This document shows positions 54,035-63,208 of a DNA stretch of 64,000 nucleotides, piece by piece. Each line of letters begins with the position of its first letter. Position 1 is the first letter of the stretch. The stretch comes from Aquimarina amphilecti (lineage in GTDB: Bacteria; Bacteroidota; Bacteroidia; Flavobacteriales; Flavobacteriaceae), in contig NZ_FOAB01000007.1 of assembly GCF_900109375.1 (NCBI RefSeq), positions 124,001-188,000 of the forward strand, written 5' to 3'. Position numbers and translations under genes: made by a program. The notes beneath the pieces are model-generated. The model made no database searches, had not been told where the DNA came from, and saw only the letters and a list, made by a program, of their open reading frames with translations.

Positions 54035-55198
54035 ATGAAATCAATTTTTACATTTATTTTGCTATTGGTGATGACTTCCTCGACTTTCGCTCAAATAAAG
54101 TCGCTGGATCGTTATTTAATGTCCACCGCCAAATTAGAACTAAGAACTGGACCAGGAGCTAACTTTGATATTATCGGTGAAATCCCACAAGGAACACAAG
54201 TATATGTTATTAGTTCTGGTTATGGAGACTGGAGTACAGTTCAATACAAAAACGGAAACGGTTTTGTACTAACAAAATTACTAGCAGAAGATAGTAGTAT
54301 TGCAGAAGCTGAAAGAGCTGCAAAAGCTGCTGAAGCTAGAAGAAACGCTGCTAGACTTGCTGCTGAAGAAGCTATCAGGAAAGCTGAACAAGCAAAAATT
54401 GCTGCTGCTGAGGCTGCAAGAAAAGCAATTGCTGAGGCAGAAAGATTAACAAGACAAGCTGAAGCTGATGCTGCTGCTGCAGAAGCTGCTGCTGCTGCTG
54501 CGAAACAAAATCAGACCGCTGCAGAAAGAAGAAGATTAGCTGAATTAGCTGAAACTCAAAAAGCAGTGGAAGCAGCTAACAGAAGAACATTAGGTAGCAC
54601 AGAAACCGCATACACACCAATAGAGTCAAAAACGGCTTCTGGTGGCAGTAATGCAAGTACCTCAAGAACTGCTGCTGCTCCAACAAAGGTAACAAGAGAA
54701 AATAAATACTCTAGTTGGGAAAAGAAGACTTATAAATCAGGTGCTACTCCTAAGTCATTTAACTTCAAAGGGAAATTTGAATATAAGTTAGATAATTACT
54801 TAAAAGTAGAAGTGGGTAAAAACACTGAAGTTGTAGTTAAGCTTGTGAAAATGGGTAAAACTGCTAATGATGATGAAACAATTAGAATTGTATACATCAA
54901 CAGTAATCAAACTCAGTTCATTAGAAATATTCCTGAAGGAGAATACTACTGTGTTATCGCTTACGGAAAAGAATGGAAAGAATCTCCTAGTAAGAACGGA
55001 AAGAAACAAGGTACTTTTACTAAAAATGCTTTGTATGAAAAAGGACAAGATATCTTAGATTTTAACACAATCAAGACTGATGAAGGAATTAATGTACCAT
55101 CTTATAGTCTTTCTTTAGACCTTCAAGCTAATGGAACATTATACAATGATGTAGAGGATCAAGACAATATTGATTCTGGTGCATTCAACTCTTTTTAA
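54035..55198 (+). CDS. Exported SH3-domain protein with Ala-rich coiled coil
   Basis: A 387-residue protein. Signal peptide KSIFTFILLLVMTSSTFAQ; a bacterial SH3-like domain at ~25-85 (LELRTGPGANFDIIGEIPQG, YGDWSTVQYKNGNGFVLTKLL), often a cell-wall or peptide binder; an Ala/Glu/Arg-rich helical stretch at ~90-185 (AERAAKAAEARRNAARLAAE); a Ser/Thr linker; and an unrecognised beta-rich C-terminal domain (~225-387, FEYKLDNYLKVEVGKNTEVV). The long coiled coil may reach across the periplasm. It stands alone, with a strong terminator 70 bp later. Confidence 0.75.
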   Translation: MKSIFTFILLLVMTSSTFAQIKSLDRYLMSTAKLELRTGPGANFDIIGEIPQGTQVYVISSGYGDWSTVQYKNGNGFVLTKLLAEDSSIAEAERAAKAAEARRNAARLAAEEAIRKAEQAKIAAAEAARKAIAEAERLTRQAEADAAAAEAAAAAAKQNQTAAERRRLAELAETQKAVEAANRRTLGSTETAYTPIESKTASGGSNASTSRTAAAPTKVTRENKYSSWEKKTYKSGATPKSFNFKGKFEYKLDNYLKVEVGKNTEVVVKLVKMGKTANDDETIRIVYINSNQTQFIRNIPEGEYYCVIAYGKEWKESPSKNGKKQGTFTKNALYEKGQDILDFNTIKTDEGINVPSYSLSLDLQANGTLYNDVEDQDNIDSGAFNSF

Positions 55199-55267
55199 TA
55201 GAAAAGTAAACTATTAAAATAAACAAAATACATATTTTATTATCACCAATAATAAATGTAAAATAAT

Positions 55268-55293
55268 AAAAGCGCCTTATTCAAGGCGCTTTT
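55268..55293 (+). terminator. Terminator after the SH3 protein gene
   Basis: AAAAGCGCCTT at 55268-55278 pairs perfectly with 55283-55293, with a four-base loop and T-run. Confidence 0.85.
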
Positions 55294-55458
55294 GTTGTAT
55301 TTATACTAACCAAAGAATCATCAAGCATATTCACTCAACTCCAAGTACAAAGTAGATAAAATAGATCCCGCTTTTTTTGCTTTAGAAAAACATTTCTCCA
55401 CAAATAAAAGCATCAACTCACACATACACACCTAACACATCAGTTATACAACAAAAAA

Positions 55459-55480
55459 ACCTTGGATTTTAGTCCAAGGC
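55459..55480 (-). terminator. Terminator after folD
   Basis: Arms 55459-55466 and 55473-55480, 8 bp with one G-U pair on the minus strand, followed by seven T on that strand. Confidence 0.7.
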
Positions 55481-55539
55481 TTCAATATATATATGATTAT
55501 ACTATAAATTAAATTTCACTTACAAAATAGAGATGAAAC

Positions 55540-56424
55540 CTAGCCATTATTGCGATGTCTCTCTCTAGCAAGTAATGTATTTTTAAGAAGCATAGCAATC
55601 GTCATTGGACCAACTCCACCTGGAACTGGTGTAATAAATGAAGCTTTCTTACTAACATTTTCAAAATCTACATCTCCTACAATCCTATATCCCCTTTCTC
55701 TAGAGTCATCAACTACTCTAGTAATACCAACATCAATAATAACCGCATCATCTTTTACCATTTCAGCTTTAAGAAAATTAGGTACACCCAAAGCGGATAT
55801 AACGATATCAGCTTGAGAAATAATTTGCGTAATATTTTTTGTATGGCTATGCGTTAATGTTACTGTAGAGTTACCTGGCCACCCTTTTCTACCCATCAAA
55901 ATACTCATTGGTCTACCAACTATATGACTTCTTCCTATAACTACAGTATGTTTCCCCTTTGTATCAACATTATACCGCTCTAAAAGCTCTAAAATCCCAA
56001 ATGGTGTTGCAGGAATAAAGGTAGACATATCCAAAGCCATTTTTCCAAAATTCATTGGATGAAACCCATCTACATCCTTATCTGGATCCACAGCCAATAA
56101 AACTTTTTGGGTATCAATTTGTGGAGGTAAGGGTAATTGAACTATAAATCCATCAATATTAGAATCTTCGTTCAACTCTTTAATTTTAGCTAACAGCTCA
56201 ACTTCGCTGGTAGTACTTGGCATTTTTACCAAGGTAGATTCGAAACCTATTCTTTCGCACGCTTTTACTTTACTACCAACATAAGTAAGACTTGCTCCAT
56301 CATTACCAACTAATACAGCTGCTAGGTGTGGAACTTTCTCGCCACGATCTTTCATTTTTTGAACCTCGTCAGCGATTTCATTTTTAATGTCGTTACTTAC
56401 TTTTTTTCCGTCTAAAACTTCCAT
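55540..56424 (-). CDS. folD: Bifunctional methylenetetrahydrofolate dehydrogenase/cyclohydrolase
   Basis: A 294-residue FolD that interconverts methylene-, methenyl- and formyl-tetrahydrofolate with NADP. Motifs: GNDGASLTYVGSKVKACERIG with the catalytic Tyr and Lys, DGFIVQLPLPPQI, VDGFHPMNFGKMAL, VVIGRSHIVGRPMSILM (dinucleotide loop) and ITPVPGGVGPMTIAMLLKNT. All match the family. It is 45 bp downstream of ffh on the same strand. Confidence 0.97.
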   Translation of the reverse strand: MEVLDGKKVSNDIKNEIADEVQKMKDRGEKVPHLAAVLVGNDGASLTYVGSKVKACERIGFESTLVKMPSTTSEVELLAKIKELNEDSNIDGFIVQLPLPPQIDTQKVLLAVDPDKDVDGFHPMNFGKMALDMSTFIPATPFGILELLERYNVDTKGKHTVVIGRSHIVGRPMSILMGRKGWPGNSTVTLTHSHTKNITQIISQADIVISALGVPNFLKAEMVKDDAVIIDVGITRVVDDSRERGYRIVGDVDFENVSKKASFITPVPGGVGPMTIAMLLKNTLLARERHRNNG

Positions 56425-56469
56425 ATTGAGCCCCTACTCTATTTTTTATTATATATTAGTAATACAAAT

Positions 56470-57798
56470 TTATTTCATTTTACCCATCATTTGCATCATA
56501 CGCTTTCCACCGCCACCTTGCATCATTTTCATCATCTTGCTCATCTGATCAAATTGTTTAAGCAATTGATTAACCTGCTGCACCGAAGTACCAGATCCTT
56601 TACCAATACGCTTTTTTCGACTTGCATTTATAATTTGCGGTTTTGTGCGCTCTGCGGGTGTCATAGAATGAATTATCGCTTCTATATGTTTAAAAGCATC
56701 ATCATCTATATCTACGTTCTTCATCATTTTACCAGCTCCAGGAATCATCCCCACTAAATCCTTCATATTACCCATCTTCTTAACCTGCTGAATTTGCTTT
56801 AAGAAGTCATCAAAACCAAATTGATTTTTGGCAATTTTTTTCTGTAATTTTCGTGCTTCTTCTTCATCAAACTGTTCCTGAGCTCTCTCCACAAGGGATA
56901 CTACATCTCCCATTCCCAAAATACGATCCGCCATACGAGATGGATAGAAAACGTCAATCGCTTCCATCTTCTCTCCAGTACCAATAAATTTTATTGGTTT
57001 ATTGACAACAGATTTTATAGATATTGCAGCTCCACCTCTAGTATCTCCATCTAATTTAGTTAGAATAACACCGTCAAAATTCAACACATCGTTAAATGCC
57101 TTAGCAGTATTAACCGCATCCTGACCTGTCATAGAATCTACAACAAATAATGTTTCACTCGGAGTAACTGCCTTATGGATATTGGCTATCTCAGTCATCA
57201 TTACCTCATCAACTGCTAAACGACCGGCTGTATCTATAATAACTACATTAAATCCATTCGCTTTAGCATGAGCAACACCTGCCTTAGCAATAGCAACCGG
57301 ATCATTATTTCCTCTATCACTAAAAACTTCAACGCTAATTTGCTCTCCAACTACGTGCAACTGATCTATCGCAGCAGGTCTATAAACATCACAAGCTACT
57401 AATAGAGGTTTTTTAGTCTTTTTATTCTTTAGAAAGTTTGCTAATTTTCCAGAAAAAGTAGTTTTACCCGAACCCTGTAGTCCTGACATTAGTACAACTG
57501 AAGGGTTCCCAGATAAATTAACTCCAGCAACCTCTCCACCCATCAATTCTGTTAACTCGTCTTTTACAAGTTTAACCATTAATTGACCAGGCTTAAGACT
57601 CTTAAGTACATTTTGACCTAATGCTTTTTCTTTTACAGTAGCCGTAAAATCTTTAGCAATTTTATAATTAACATCGGCATCAACTAATGCTCTACGAACT
57701 TCCTTAAGTGTCTCAGCGACATTTACTTCAGTAATCTGGCCATGGCCTTTTAGAATATGTAACGCTTTATCTAACTTATCACTTAAATTATCAAACAT
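56470..57798 (-). CDS. ffh: Signal recognition particle protein Ffh
   Basis: A 442-residue SRP GTPase that brings signal-bearing ribosomes to the membrane. N domain helix bundle (residues 1-90), G domain with MSGLQGSGKTTFSGKLA, ACDVYRPAAIDQL, IDTAGRLAVDEVMM and LTKLDGDTRGGAA, and a Met-rich M domain ending QMSKMMKMMQGGGGKRMMQM. The RNA-binding GSGTSVQQVNQLLKQF is intact. Typical length. Confidence 0.97.
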   Translation of the reverse strand: MFDNLSDKLDKALHILKGHGQITEVNVAETLKEVRRALVDADVNYKIAKDFTATVKEKALGQNVLKSLKPGQLMVKLVKDELTELMGGEVAGVNLSGNPSVVLMSGLQGSGKTTFSGKLANFLKNKKTKKPLLVACDVYRPAAIDQLHVVGEQISVEVFSDRGNNDPVAIAKAGVAHAKANGFNVVIIDTAGRLAVDEVMMTEIANIHKAVTPSETLFVVDSMTGQDAVNTAKAFNDVLNFDGVILTKLDGDTRGGAAISIKSVVNKPIKFIGTGEKMEAIDVFYPSRMADRILGMGDVVSLVERAQEQFDEEEARKLQKKIAKNQFGFDDFLKQIQQVKKMGNMKDLVGMIPGAGKMMKNVDIDDDAFKHIEAIIHSMTPAERTKPQIINASRKKRIGKGSGTSVQQVNQLLKQFDQMSKMMKMMQGGGGKRMMQMMGKMK

Positions 57799-57927
57799 AT
57801 GCTTTCTTCAGGTTTTGAAAAAATCTGCTTTTTTAGCAGATAAGTGCAAATTTAATGATTTGAAGTGTATTAATAAAGAATGGCTAAGACAGAATTCTAA
57901 ATATTGTAAGAGAAATTTATTTTAAAT

Positions 57928-57975
57928 AAAAAAGCTATTAGAAAGAGCATACATTATCTTACTAATAGCTTTTTT
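57928..57975 (-). terminator. Terminator of the four-FAS1 gene
   Basis: AAAAAAGCTATTAG at 57928-57941 pairs perfectly with 57962-57975 (14 bp) across a 20-base loop, with T-runs on both sides. It lies between the minus-strand fasciclin stop and ffh. Confidence 0.75.
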
Positions 57976-58012
57976 AGACATCATAATCTTGGCTAATTCA
58001 AATCGATGTCCG

Positions 58013-59195
58013 TTATAGTGATGGAGGTATTAATACCCCATTAATTACATGAATGATACCATTAGATGCTTCAATATTTGCAATATCCACTCTAATAATT
58101 TCATTTATAAATACTTGCCCGTCAATCATTTCAATAGTTATCTCATCTCCCTGAACAGTTGTAACTGTTTGACCAGCTAATAAATCATCCGCTGTAAATT
58201 TCCCTGAAGCCACATGATATAGGAGTACTTCTGTTAATGCGTTTCCACCGGGTATAGCATCCAAAGCAGCAAATGCATCGTTTGTAGGAGCAAATACTGT
58301 AAAAGGACCTTCTCCATTTAAAGTTTCTACTAAATCAGCTGCTTGTAATGCTCCTACCAATGTAGAAAGCTCTGGAGTTCCAACCGCTATCTCAACAATT
58401 GATTGTAAATCGGCAGGTGGAAGCAAAACCCCATCAATTACGTGAACAATACCATTAGATGCTTCAATATCGGCTAACAATACTTTTATAGAACCATTTA
58501 ATAAAACTTCGCCATCAATCATTTCTACAGTTACCTCATCTCCTTGAACTGTAGTGACTGTCTGACCTGCTATCAAATCTTCTGCTGTAAATTTACCAAC
58601 TGCAACATGGTATAAAAGCACTTCTTTTAATGCGTCTCCACCAGGGATAGCATCCAAAGCAGCAAATGCATCATTTGTAGGAGCAAATACTGTAAAAGGA
58701 CCTTCTCCATTTAAAGTTTCTACTAAATCAGCTGCTTGTAATGCCCCTACCAATGTAGAAAGCTCTGGGGTTGCAACAGCTATCTCAACAATTGATTGTA
58801 AATCGGCAGGTGGAAGCAAAACTCCATCAATTACGTGAACAATACCATTAGATGCTTCAATATCCGCTATTAACACTTTTATAGAACCATTTAATAAAAC
58901 TTCGCCATCAATCATTTCTACAGTTACCTCATCTCCTTGAACTGTAGTGACTGTCTGACCTGCTATCAAATCTTCTGCTGTAAATTTACCAGCTGCAACA
59001 TGGTATAAAAGCACTTCAGTTAATGCATCTCCACTAGGGATAGCATCCAAAGCAGCAAATGCATCATTTGTAGGAGCAAATACTGTAAAAGGACCTTCAC
59101 CACTTAGAGTTTCTACTAAATCAGCTGCTTGTAATGCTCCTACCAATGTAGAAAGTTCTGGGGTTGCAACAGCTATTTCAACTATGGATGGTAAT
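58013..59195 (-). repeat. Three tandem 393-bp coding repeats inside the FAS1 gene
   Basis: Units at about 58013-58400, 58401-58793 and 58794-59186 share long identical runs, for example around 58609 and 59001 and around 58665 and 59058. The similarity at silent sites points to recent duplication or gene conversion. Confidence 0.75.
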
Positions 59196-60193
59196 GGCTG
59201 AAAAGATGGTGGTATTAGCACTGCATCTATAATTTGGATTACTCCATTAGAACCTCCAATATTTGCTGAAAGCAACTTAACCATATCATTAATGACAATT
59301 TCATTATTCTCATCAAGACTCACTTTGATATCTTCGCCTTGTAATGTTTCTATCATTTCCTCTCTCAACAATCTTGGTGTATTAAATCTTCCGCTTGCTA
59401 CATGATATAACAAAACTTGTTTCAATACTTCTAACTCGGGAACCTCATCCAAAGCTGCGAAAGCTTCATCTGTAGGAGCAAAAACTGTAAATGGTCCTTC
59501 TCCAGACAAAGGAGCTACTAAATCAGTTGCTTGTAATGCTCCTACTAAAGATGTAAATCTTTCATCTTCAACAATTAAATCTACGACAGTTTTATCAGGA
59601 AAAATAGTTTTAACCAATTCGGCATTCCAATCTCCAAGTCCTATTCCATTACCAAAAATTCTAAAATGTCCTTGCAAATCACCATTTTCATCTACTCTTC
59701 CAATTCCAAAAATCAAATTCCTACCTGGAGGATTGATTATCAAATAGACGATTCCATCACTTATGATAGCTCCTCTAGTTCTAGCTTTAGTTCCATCGGG
59801 CAACACTAAGTTTCCTCTAACAATTGTAAAACTTGCATGATACAAGGTGAAATTTAATCGAAGTTTTCCAGTAATATCGGTACCTGCTCCTGATCCACTA
59901 TTTACTGTAGCGGAAAAATCGTATACTCTTCGTTCTCTACTAATATCAAGCCTAGAATCCTTCGAGCTACCAAAGGCTCCATCTTCATTCACTGGCTCTA
60001 ACAGCTCACCATCAATAATATTCTGAGTCATTTCTTCAACTTCATCAAAGCTTATAATCTTTGACTCTTCGAATTCAATTTGTTCAGGGTTTTCAGGGTC
60101 TAATTCATTATTATCATTTTGACAAGAGATAATAAAATTCGTTAAAAAAAGGCACAAAAATGGCACCGTTAATCTTTTGATTAGCGTTTTCAT
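58013..60193 (-). CDS. Lipoprotein with four fasciclin (FAS1) domains, three nearly identical
   Basis: A 726-residue surface or periplasmic lipoprotein (signal ending TNFIISC, lipobox Cys near 24). Residues ~80-200 form a beta-rich domain I do not recognise (YDFSATVNSGSGAG, GIVYLIINPPGRNLIFGIG). Four FAS1 domains follow, each with the H1 and H2 boxes (GEGPFTVFAPTNDAFAALD; ASNGIVHVIDGVLLPP). The first is divergent, while units 2-4 repeat every 131 residues (393 bp) with only a few changes, also at the DNA level. FAS1 domains mediate adhesion in many organisms. Probably an outer-membrane adhesion protein. Confidence 0.88.
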   Translation of the reverse strand: MKTLIKRLTVPFLCLFLTNFIISCQNDNNELDPENPEQIEFEESKIISFDEVEEMTQNIIDGELLEPVNEDGAFGSSKDSRLDISRERRVYDFSATVNSGSGAGTDITGKLRLNFTLYHASFTIVRGNLVLPDGTKARTRGAIISDGIVYLIINPPGRNLIFGIGRVDENGDLQGHFRIFGNGIGLGDWNAELVKTIFPDKTVVDLIVEDERFTSLVGALQATDLVAPLSGEGPFTVFAPTDEAFAALDEVPELEVLKQVLLYHVASGRFNTPRLLREEMIETLQGEDIKVSLDENNEIVINDMVKLLSANIGGSNGVIQIIDAVLIPPSFQPLPSIVEIAVATPELSTLVGALQAADLVETLSGEGPFTVFAPTNDAFAALDAIPSGDALTEVLLYHVAAGKFTAEDLIAGQTVTTVQGDEVTVEMIDGEVLLNGSIKVLIADIEASNGIVHVIDGVLLPPADLQSIVEIAVATPELSTLVGALQAADLVETLNGEGPFTVFAPTNDAFAALDAIPGGDALKEVLLYHVAVGKFTAEDLIAGQTVTTVQGDEVTVEMIDGEVLLNGSIKVLLADIEASNGIVHVIDGVLLPPADLQSIVEIAVGTPELSTLVGALQAADLVETLNGEGPFTVFAPTNDAFAALDAIPGGNALTEVLLYHVASGKFTADDLLAGQTVTTVQGDEITIEMIDGQVFINEIIRVDIANIEASNGIIHVINGVLIPPSL

Positions 60194-60238
60194 GAGTTTT
60201 AATTTAAATTAGTTAATACTTAAGATATGTGTAAGAAA

Positions 60239-60291
60239 AAAGGGCATTTAGTCCTGAATTAATAGGGGGATTCAATATCTAAATGCCCTTT
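60239..60291 (-). terminator. Terminator of the three-FAS1 gene
   Basis: AAAGGGCATTTAG at 60239-60251 pairs perfectly with 60279-60291, 13 bp with a 27-base loop, followed by six T on the minus strand. Confidence 0.75.
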
Positions 60292-60356
60292 CGGGGGAAT
60301 TATTATCTAGGCGAAAGAGATTATATTTCTTAATCTATTGCAGCCCAATTTATTTA

Positions 60357-61727
60357 TTATAGTTCAGGAAGAATTACTTTATCAATTGCGTGGATCACAC
60401 CATTCGCAGCTTGGACATTGGTAACAATAATATTACTTACTCTATCATTAGCATCTGTTAATGTTGCATTTGTTGCATCTGCAGTAATATCTCCTCCAAG
60501 TGTTGTTACCGTACCTGTCATTAAATTTTCTTCTCTAACATTTGCTTCTGCTACCACGTGAAGATTCAATGTAGCTGTTAATGTTGCTTCTGCTATATCT
60601 GCCAACGAGGCTGCTCCAAGTTCAGTTAAGAGACTTGCAAAAGCATCATCTGTAGGAGCAAATACAGTAAAAGGTGCCGGAGATGTTCCATTTTCCGTAC
60701 TTAAGGTAGCTACATAATTTTCATCTAATTGATCATCTCTAGTAAGGGCAGCAACAAGGTTACTAAAAGTTGCATCAGCTGTGGCAAAAGTAACAACTGT
60801 TGGTAAAGTAATTACAGCGTTCACCTTATGAATCACTCCATTAGAGGCCACAATATCTGCTTCGCTAACTTCAGATATGCCATTGAAAGAAACCCCGCTA
60901 TCAGTGTTAATGTAAATACTTAAGTTATCCATTGTATCTCCGTAAGTAGCTAGTGTGTTATTATAACTGGTAGTAAGGGAAGTAGAAATATTAGTTCCAG
61001 CGATTACATGATTTAACAATACTTGTTCCAACGCAGCCGTTGATAATCCAGAAATATCTCCTAAAGCAGTAAACGCATCATTATCAGGAGCCAATAATGT
61101 TAAGTTACTGTCTTCTCCACTCAAAACCGCTACAAAATCTGTATCAAAACCAGAAGTGGTTGCAGCTCCAGCAAGAGAAGAAAAATTACTATCAGCAGTA
61201 ACAAAAGTTAGCATAGTCGGTAACGGAATTACTTTATCAACTGCATGAATAATACCATTATCTGTCATTATATCTGGAGTTGTTACAGTTGCTTCTCCAT
61301 TAATTACTACACCATTAGTTGTATTAATATACATACTGATATTAGTACTAGAATTGGACTCTGTAGCCAAATTTTTCACATAACCTGTTGTCAGACTAGT
61401 GGATGCTTGCGTAGTTCCTAAAACGTGATTTAATAAAATTTGTTCTAGTGTTTCTACTGGAACATCCTCTAATGGAGTTCCACCTAAAAACTCTGTAAAC
61501 GCTGCATTATTGGGTGCGAATACGGTAAAAGTACCGTTTCCATTTAATGTTACATCTAAATTTGTTCTTTCTAATGCTGCTAATAAAGAACTATAATCAG
61601 CATTATCTGCAACAAAATCAGCTATTGTCATTGCATCGGGAATAAATGTAGTATCGTCATCATCACTACAAGAAGCGATCGAAATAATACATAATGCTAA
61701 AAAGGCTTTTTTGAAGAAATTTTTCAT
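60357..61727 (-). CDS. Lipoprotein with three fasciclin (FAS1) domains
   Basis: A 456-residue lipoprotein: NFFKKAFLALCIISIASC, lipobox Cys at 20, then an Asp run (SDDDDTTF). Three FAS1 domains at about 35-165, 167-310 and 312-456 show the paired boxes (NGTFTVFAPNNAAFTEFL; DNGIIHAVDKVIPLP; SPAPFTVFAPTDDAF). Unlike the neighbouring gene its domains are well diverged from each other. Gene order and strand suggest co-regulation with the four-FAS1 gene, but each has its own terminator. Confidence 0.9.
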   Translation of the reverse strand: MKNFFKKAFLALCIISIASCSDDDDTTFIPDAMTIADFVADNADYSSLLAALERTNLDVTLNGNGTFTVFAPNNAAFTEFLGGTPLEDVPVETLEQILLNHVLGTTQASTSLTTGYVKNLATESNSSTNISMYINTTNGVVINGEATVTTPDIMTDNGIIHAVDKVIPLPTMLTFVTADSNFSSLAGAATTSGFDTDFVAVLSGEDSNLTLLAPDNDAFTALGDISGLSTAALEQVLLNHVIAGTNISTSLTTSYNNTLATYGDTMDNLSIYINTDSGVSFNGISEVSEADIVASNGVIHKVNAVITLPTVVTFATADATFSNLVAALTRDDQLDENYVATLSTENGTSPAPFTVFAPTDDAFASLLTELGAASLADIAEATLTATLNLHVVAEANVREENLMTGTVTTLGGDITADATNATLTDANDRVSNIIVTNVQAANGVIHAIDKVILPEL

Positions 61728-61861
61728 GTTATTGGTTTTTATTTTTAATTTATTGTTCGTTGATGAAACAACTGATAAAGTAAAAGTGCTACCTCAAAAA
61801 ATGATTTTAATATTTTTTTAACTTTTTGTTTAACGTTTTAACATTAACAATAAACAAAAAA

Positions 61862-62551
61862 TTATCCATCATTCTCATCACAGGATGTTTCAAACGTAAG
61901 TATTTCGGACAACAACTCATTATTATGTGTTACTTCTATACTTGTTCCGTCACTCAGTAATAACCTTAGAGGATAATTGATGGCAACTAATGTAGTTTCG
62001 TCAAGATCATCCATAAACCCATATACCTGCGCATCATGAATTACTTCAACGGTGTTAATTATATTGTTAGATGAATTATATGTTGCAAATCTAAAAGGAT
62101 ATACAAAATCAATACACTCTATATCCTCATCTTGTAACTCGCAACTATTAGCCAAAACTTCTAATTCCGAATCACTTTCAATCATTTCTTCAATATGATC
62201 ATCCTTTGTAATTGTAATTGGAAATTGAATCTGTATAATATCTGATTCACTTAATAGATCGTAATCCGATATTTGATCAATAACTATTTCATCTATACCA
62301 TTGCGAAGTATGGTATAAGGAAAATTTATGCTATAACAATTACCTCCATCGACCAGATCATCAAAGGATCCATCATGAGTAACAATCCCCCTCATTAATT
62401 GAGCAAGCTGAGAACCTTGAGGGATAGTATTATCTAATGTAGGGTCAATAAGTTCTCGTTCTTCTTCTTGACAAGAAATAGTCAATAAAACAAAACTAAA
62501 CAACAAGATGATTGTACAATTTCTCGTTTTTTTCATAATACTTTTCTTCAT
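61862..62551 (-). CDS. Lipoprotein of unknown function
   Basis: A 229-residue lipoprotein. Start at 62551 gives MKKSIMKKTRNC; the ATG at 62536 is an equally good start and yields a shorter signal ending LLTISC. The mature part is acidic and built of beta strands with two similar segments: CYSINFPYTILRNGIDEIVI plus IIQIQFPITITKDD, and IDFVYPFRFATYNSSNN plus VAINYPLRLLLSDGTSIEV. The repeated [I/V]xFPxxxxxxxG pattern suggests four copies of one strand pair. No known family recognised. It is divergent from the sigma gene at 62630. Confidence 0.65.
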   Translation of the reverse strand: MKKSIMKKTRNCTIILLFSFVLLTISCQEEERELIDPTLDNTIPQGSQLAQLMRGIVTHDGSFDDLVDGGNCYSINFPYTILRNGIDEIVIDQISDYDLLSESDIIQIQFPITITKDDHIEEMIESDSELEVLANSCELQDEDIECIDFVYPFRFATYNSSNNIINTVEVIHDAQVYGFMDDLDETTLVAINYPLRLLLSDGTSIEVTHNNELLSEILTFETSCDENDG

Positions 62552-62608
62552 TTATTCACTATTATAACAATTTAAGTACTCAAATTCCCACTAGCTTAAG
62601 TTTTTTTT

Positions 62609-62616
62609 TAATTTTG
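62609..62616 (+). promoter_or_regulatory. -7 promoter box of the second ECF sigma gene
   Basis: TAATTTTG, a perfect match to TAnnTTTG, ends 13 bp before the sigma ATG at 62630, leaving a very short leader. No clear -33 TTTG was found. Confidence 0.5.
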
Positions 62617-62629
62617 AAAAAAACTAAAA

Positions 62630-63145
62630 ATGCCAAAAACCCTCTTCAAAGATATTTGTGAAGAAAGATTGTTTTCAGAATTATTTAAGAAACATTCTAA
62701 AAATCTTCACGACTTCATCTATTATAAATACGGTTCGCATATAAATCCTAAAGATCAAGTTCAGGAAGCTTTTATAAAACTATGGGATAATTGTAATAAA
62801 GTTTCAATAGAAAAAGCAAAAAGTTTTTTGTTCACTGTTGCTAATAATCTTACTCTAAATCAAATAAAACATGATAAAGTAAAATTAAACTATAAATTAA
62901 CAGAAACAAAAAGTAGCACTAATGAAAGTCCTCAATTCATTCTAGAGGAAAAAGAATATCTTATAAAATACCAAAATGCACTTTCTAATCTGACAGAATC
63001 TCAACGAGTAGCATTTCTTATGAACAGAACGGAAGGTAAAAAACATAAAGAAATTGCAGATTTATTAGGGATTTCTAGAAAAGCTGTGGAGAAAAGAATT
63101 TATGGTGCTTTGGAGAAATTAAGAAAAGATATTGATGGAATTTAA
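62630..63145 (+). CDS. ECF RNA polymerase sigma factor (FecI-like)
   Basis: A 171-residue ECF sigma factor, paralogue of the one at 29911. Region 2: HDFIYYKYGSHINPKDQVQEAFIKLWDN (landmarks DQVQEAFIKLW). Region 4: LTESQRVAFLMNRTEGKKHKEIADLLG and helix-turn-helix ISRKAVEKRIYGAL. The FecR gene follows after 63 bp, so it is most likely the first gene of a second receptor-signalling cassette. Confidence 0.92.
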   Translation: MPKTLFKDICEERLFSELFKKHSKNLHDFIYYKYGSHINPKDQVQEAFIKLWDNCNKVSIEKAKSFLFTVANNLTLNQIKHDKVKLNYKLTETKSSTNESPQFILEEKEYLIKYQNALSNLTESQRVAFLMNRTEGKKHKEIADLLGISRKAVEKRIYGALEKLRKDIDGI

Positions 63146-63208
63146 AAAAAATAAAAATGAAGGTAGGAATTTAATCCTATCAGTTGTTATAATATTAAGA
63201 AACTTGTT

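Larger units (their letters stand above)
55199..55539. other. Gap between the SH3 protein gene and folD
   Basis: 341 bp, convergent genes. It holds two terminators, at 55268-55293 and 55459-55480; nothing else seen. Confidence 0.5.

Noticed and set aside
58013..59195. CRISPR-like array
   Set aside because: The repeats are 393 bp, in frame and encode FAS1 domains; no spacers. No other array-like repeats were seen in the window.
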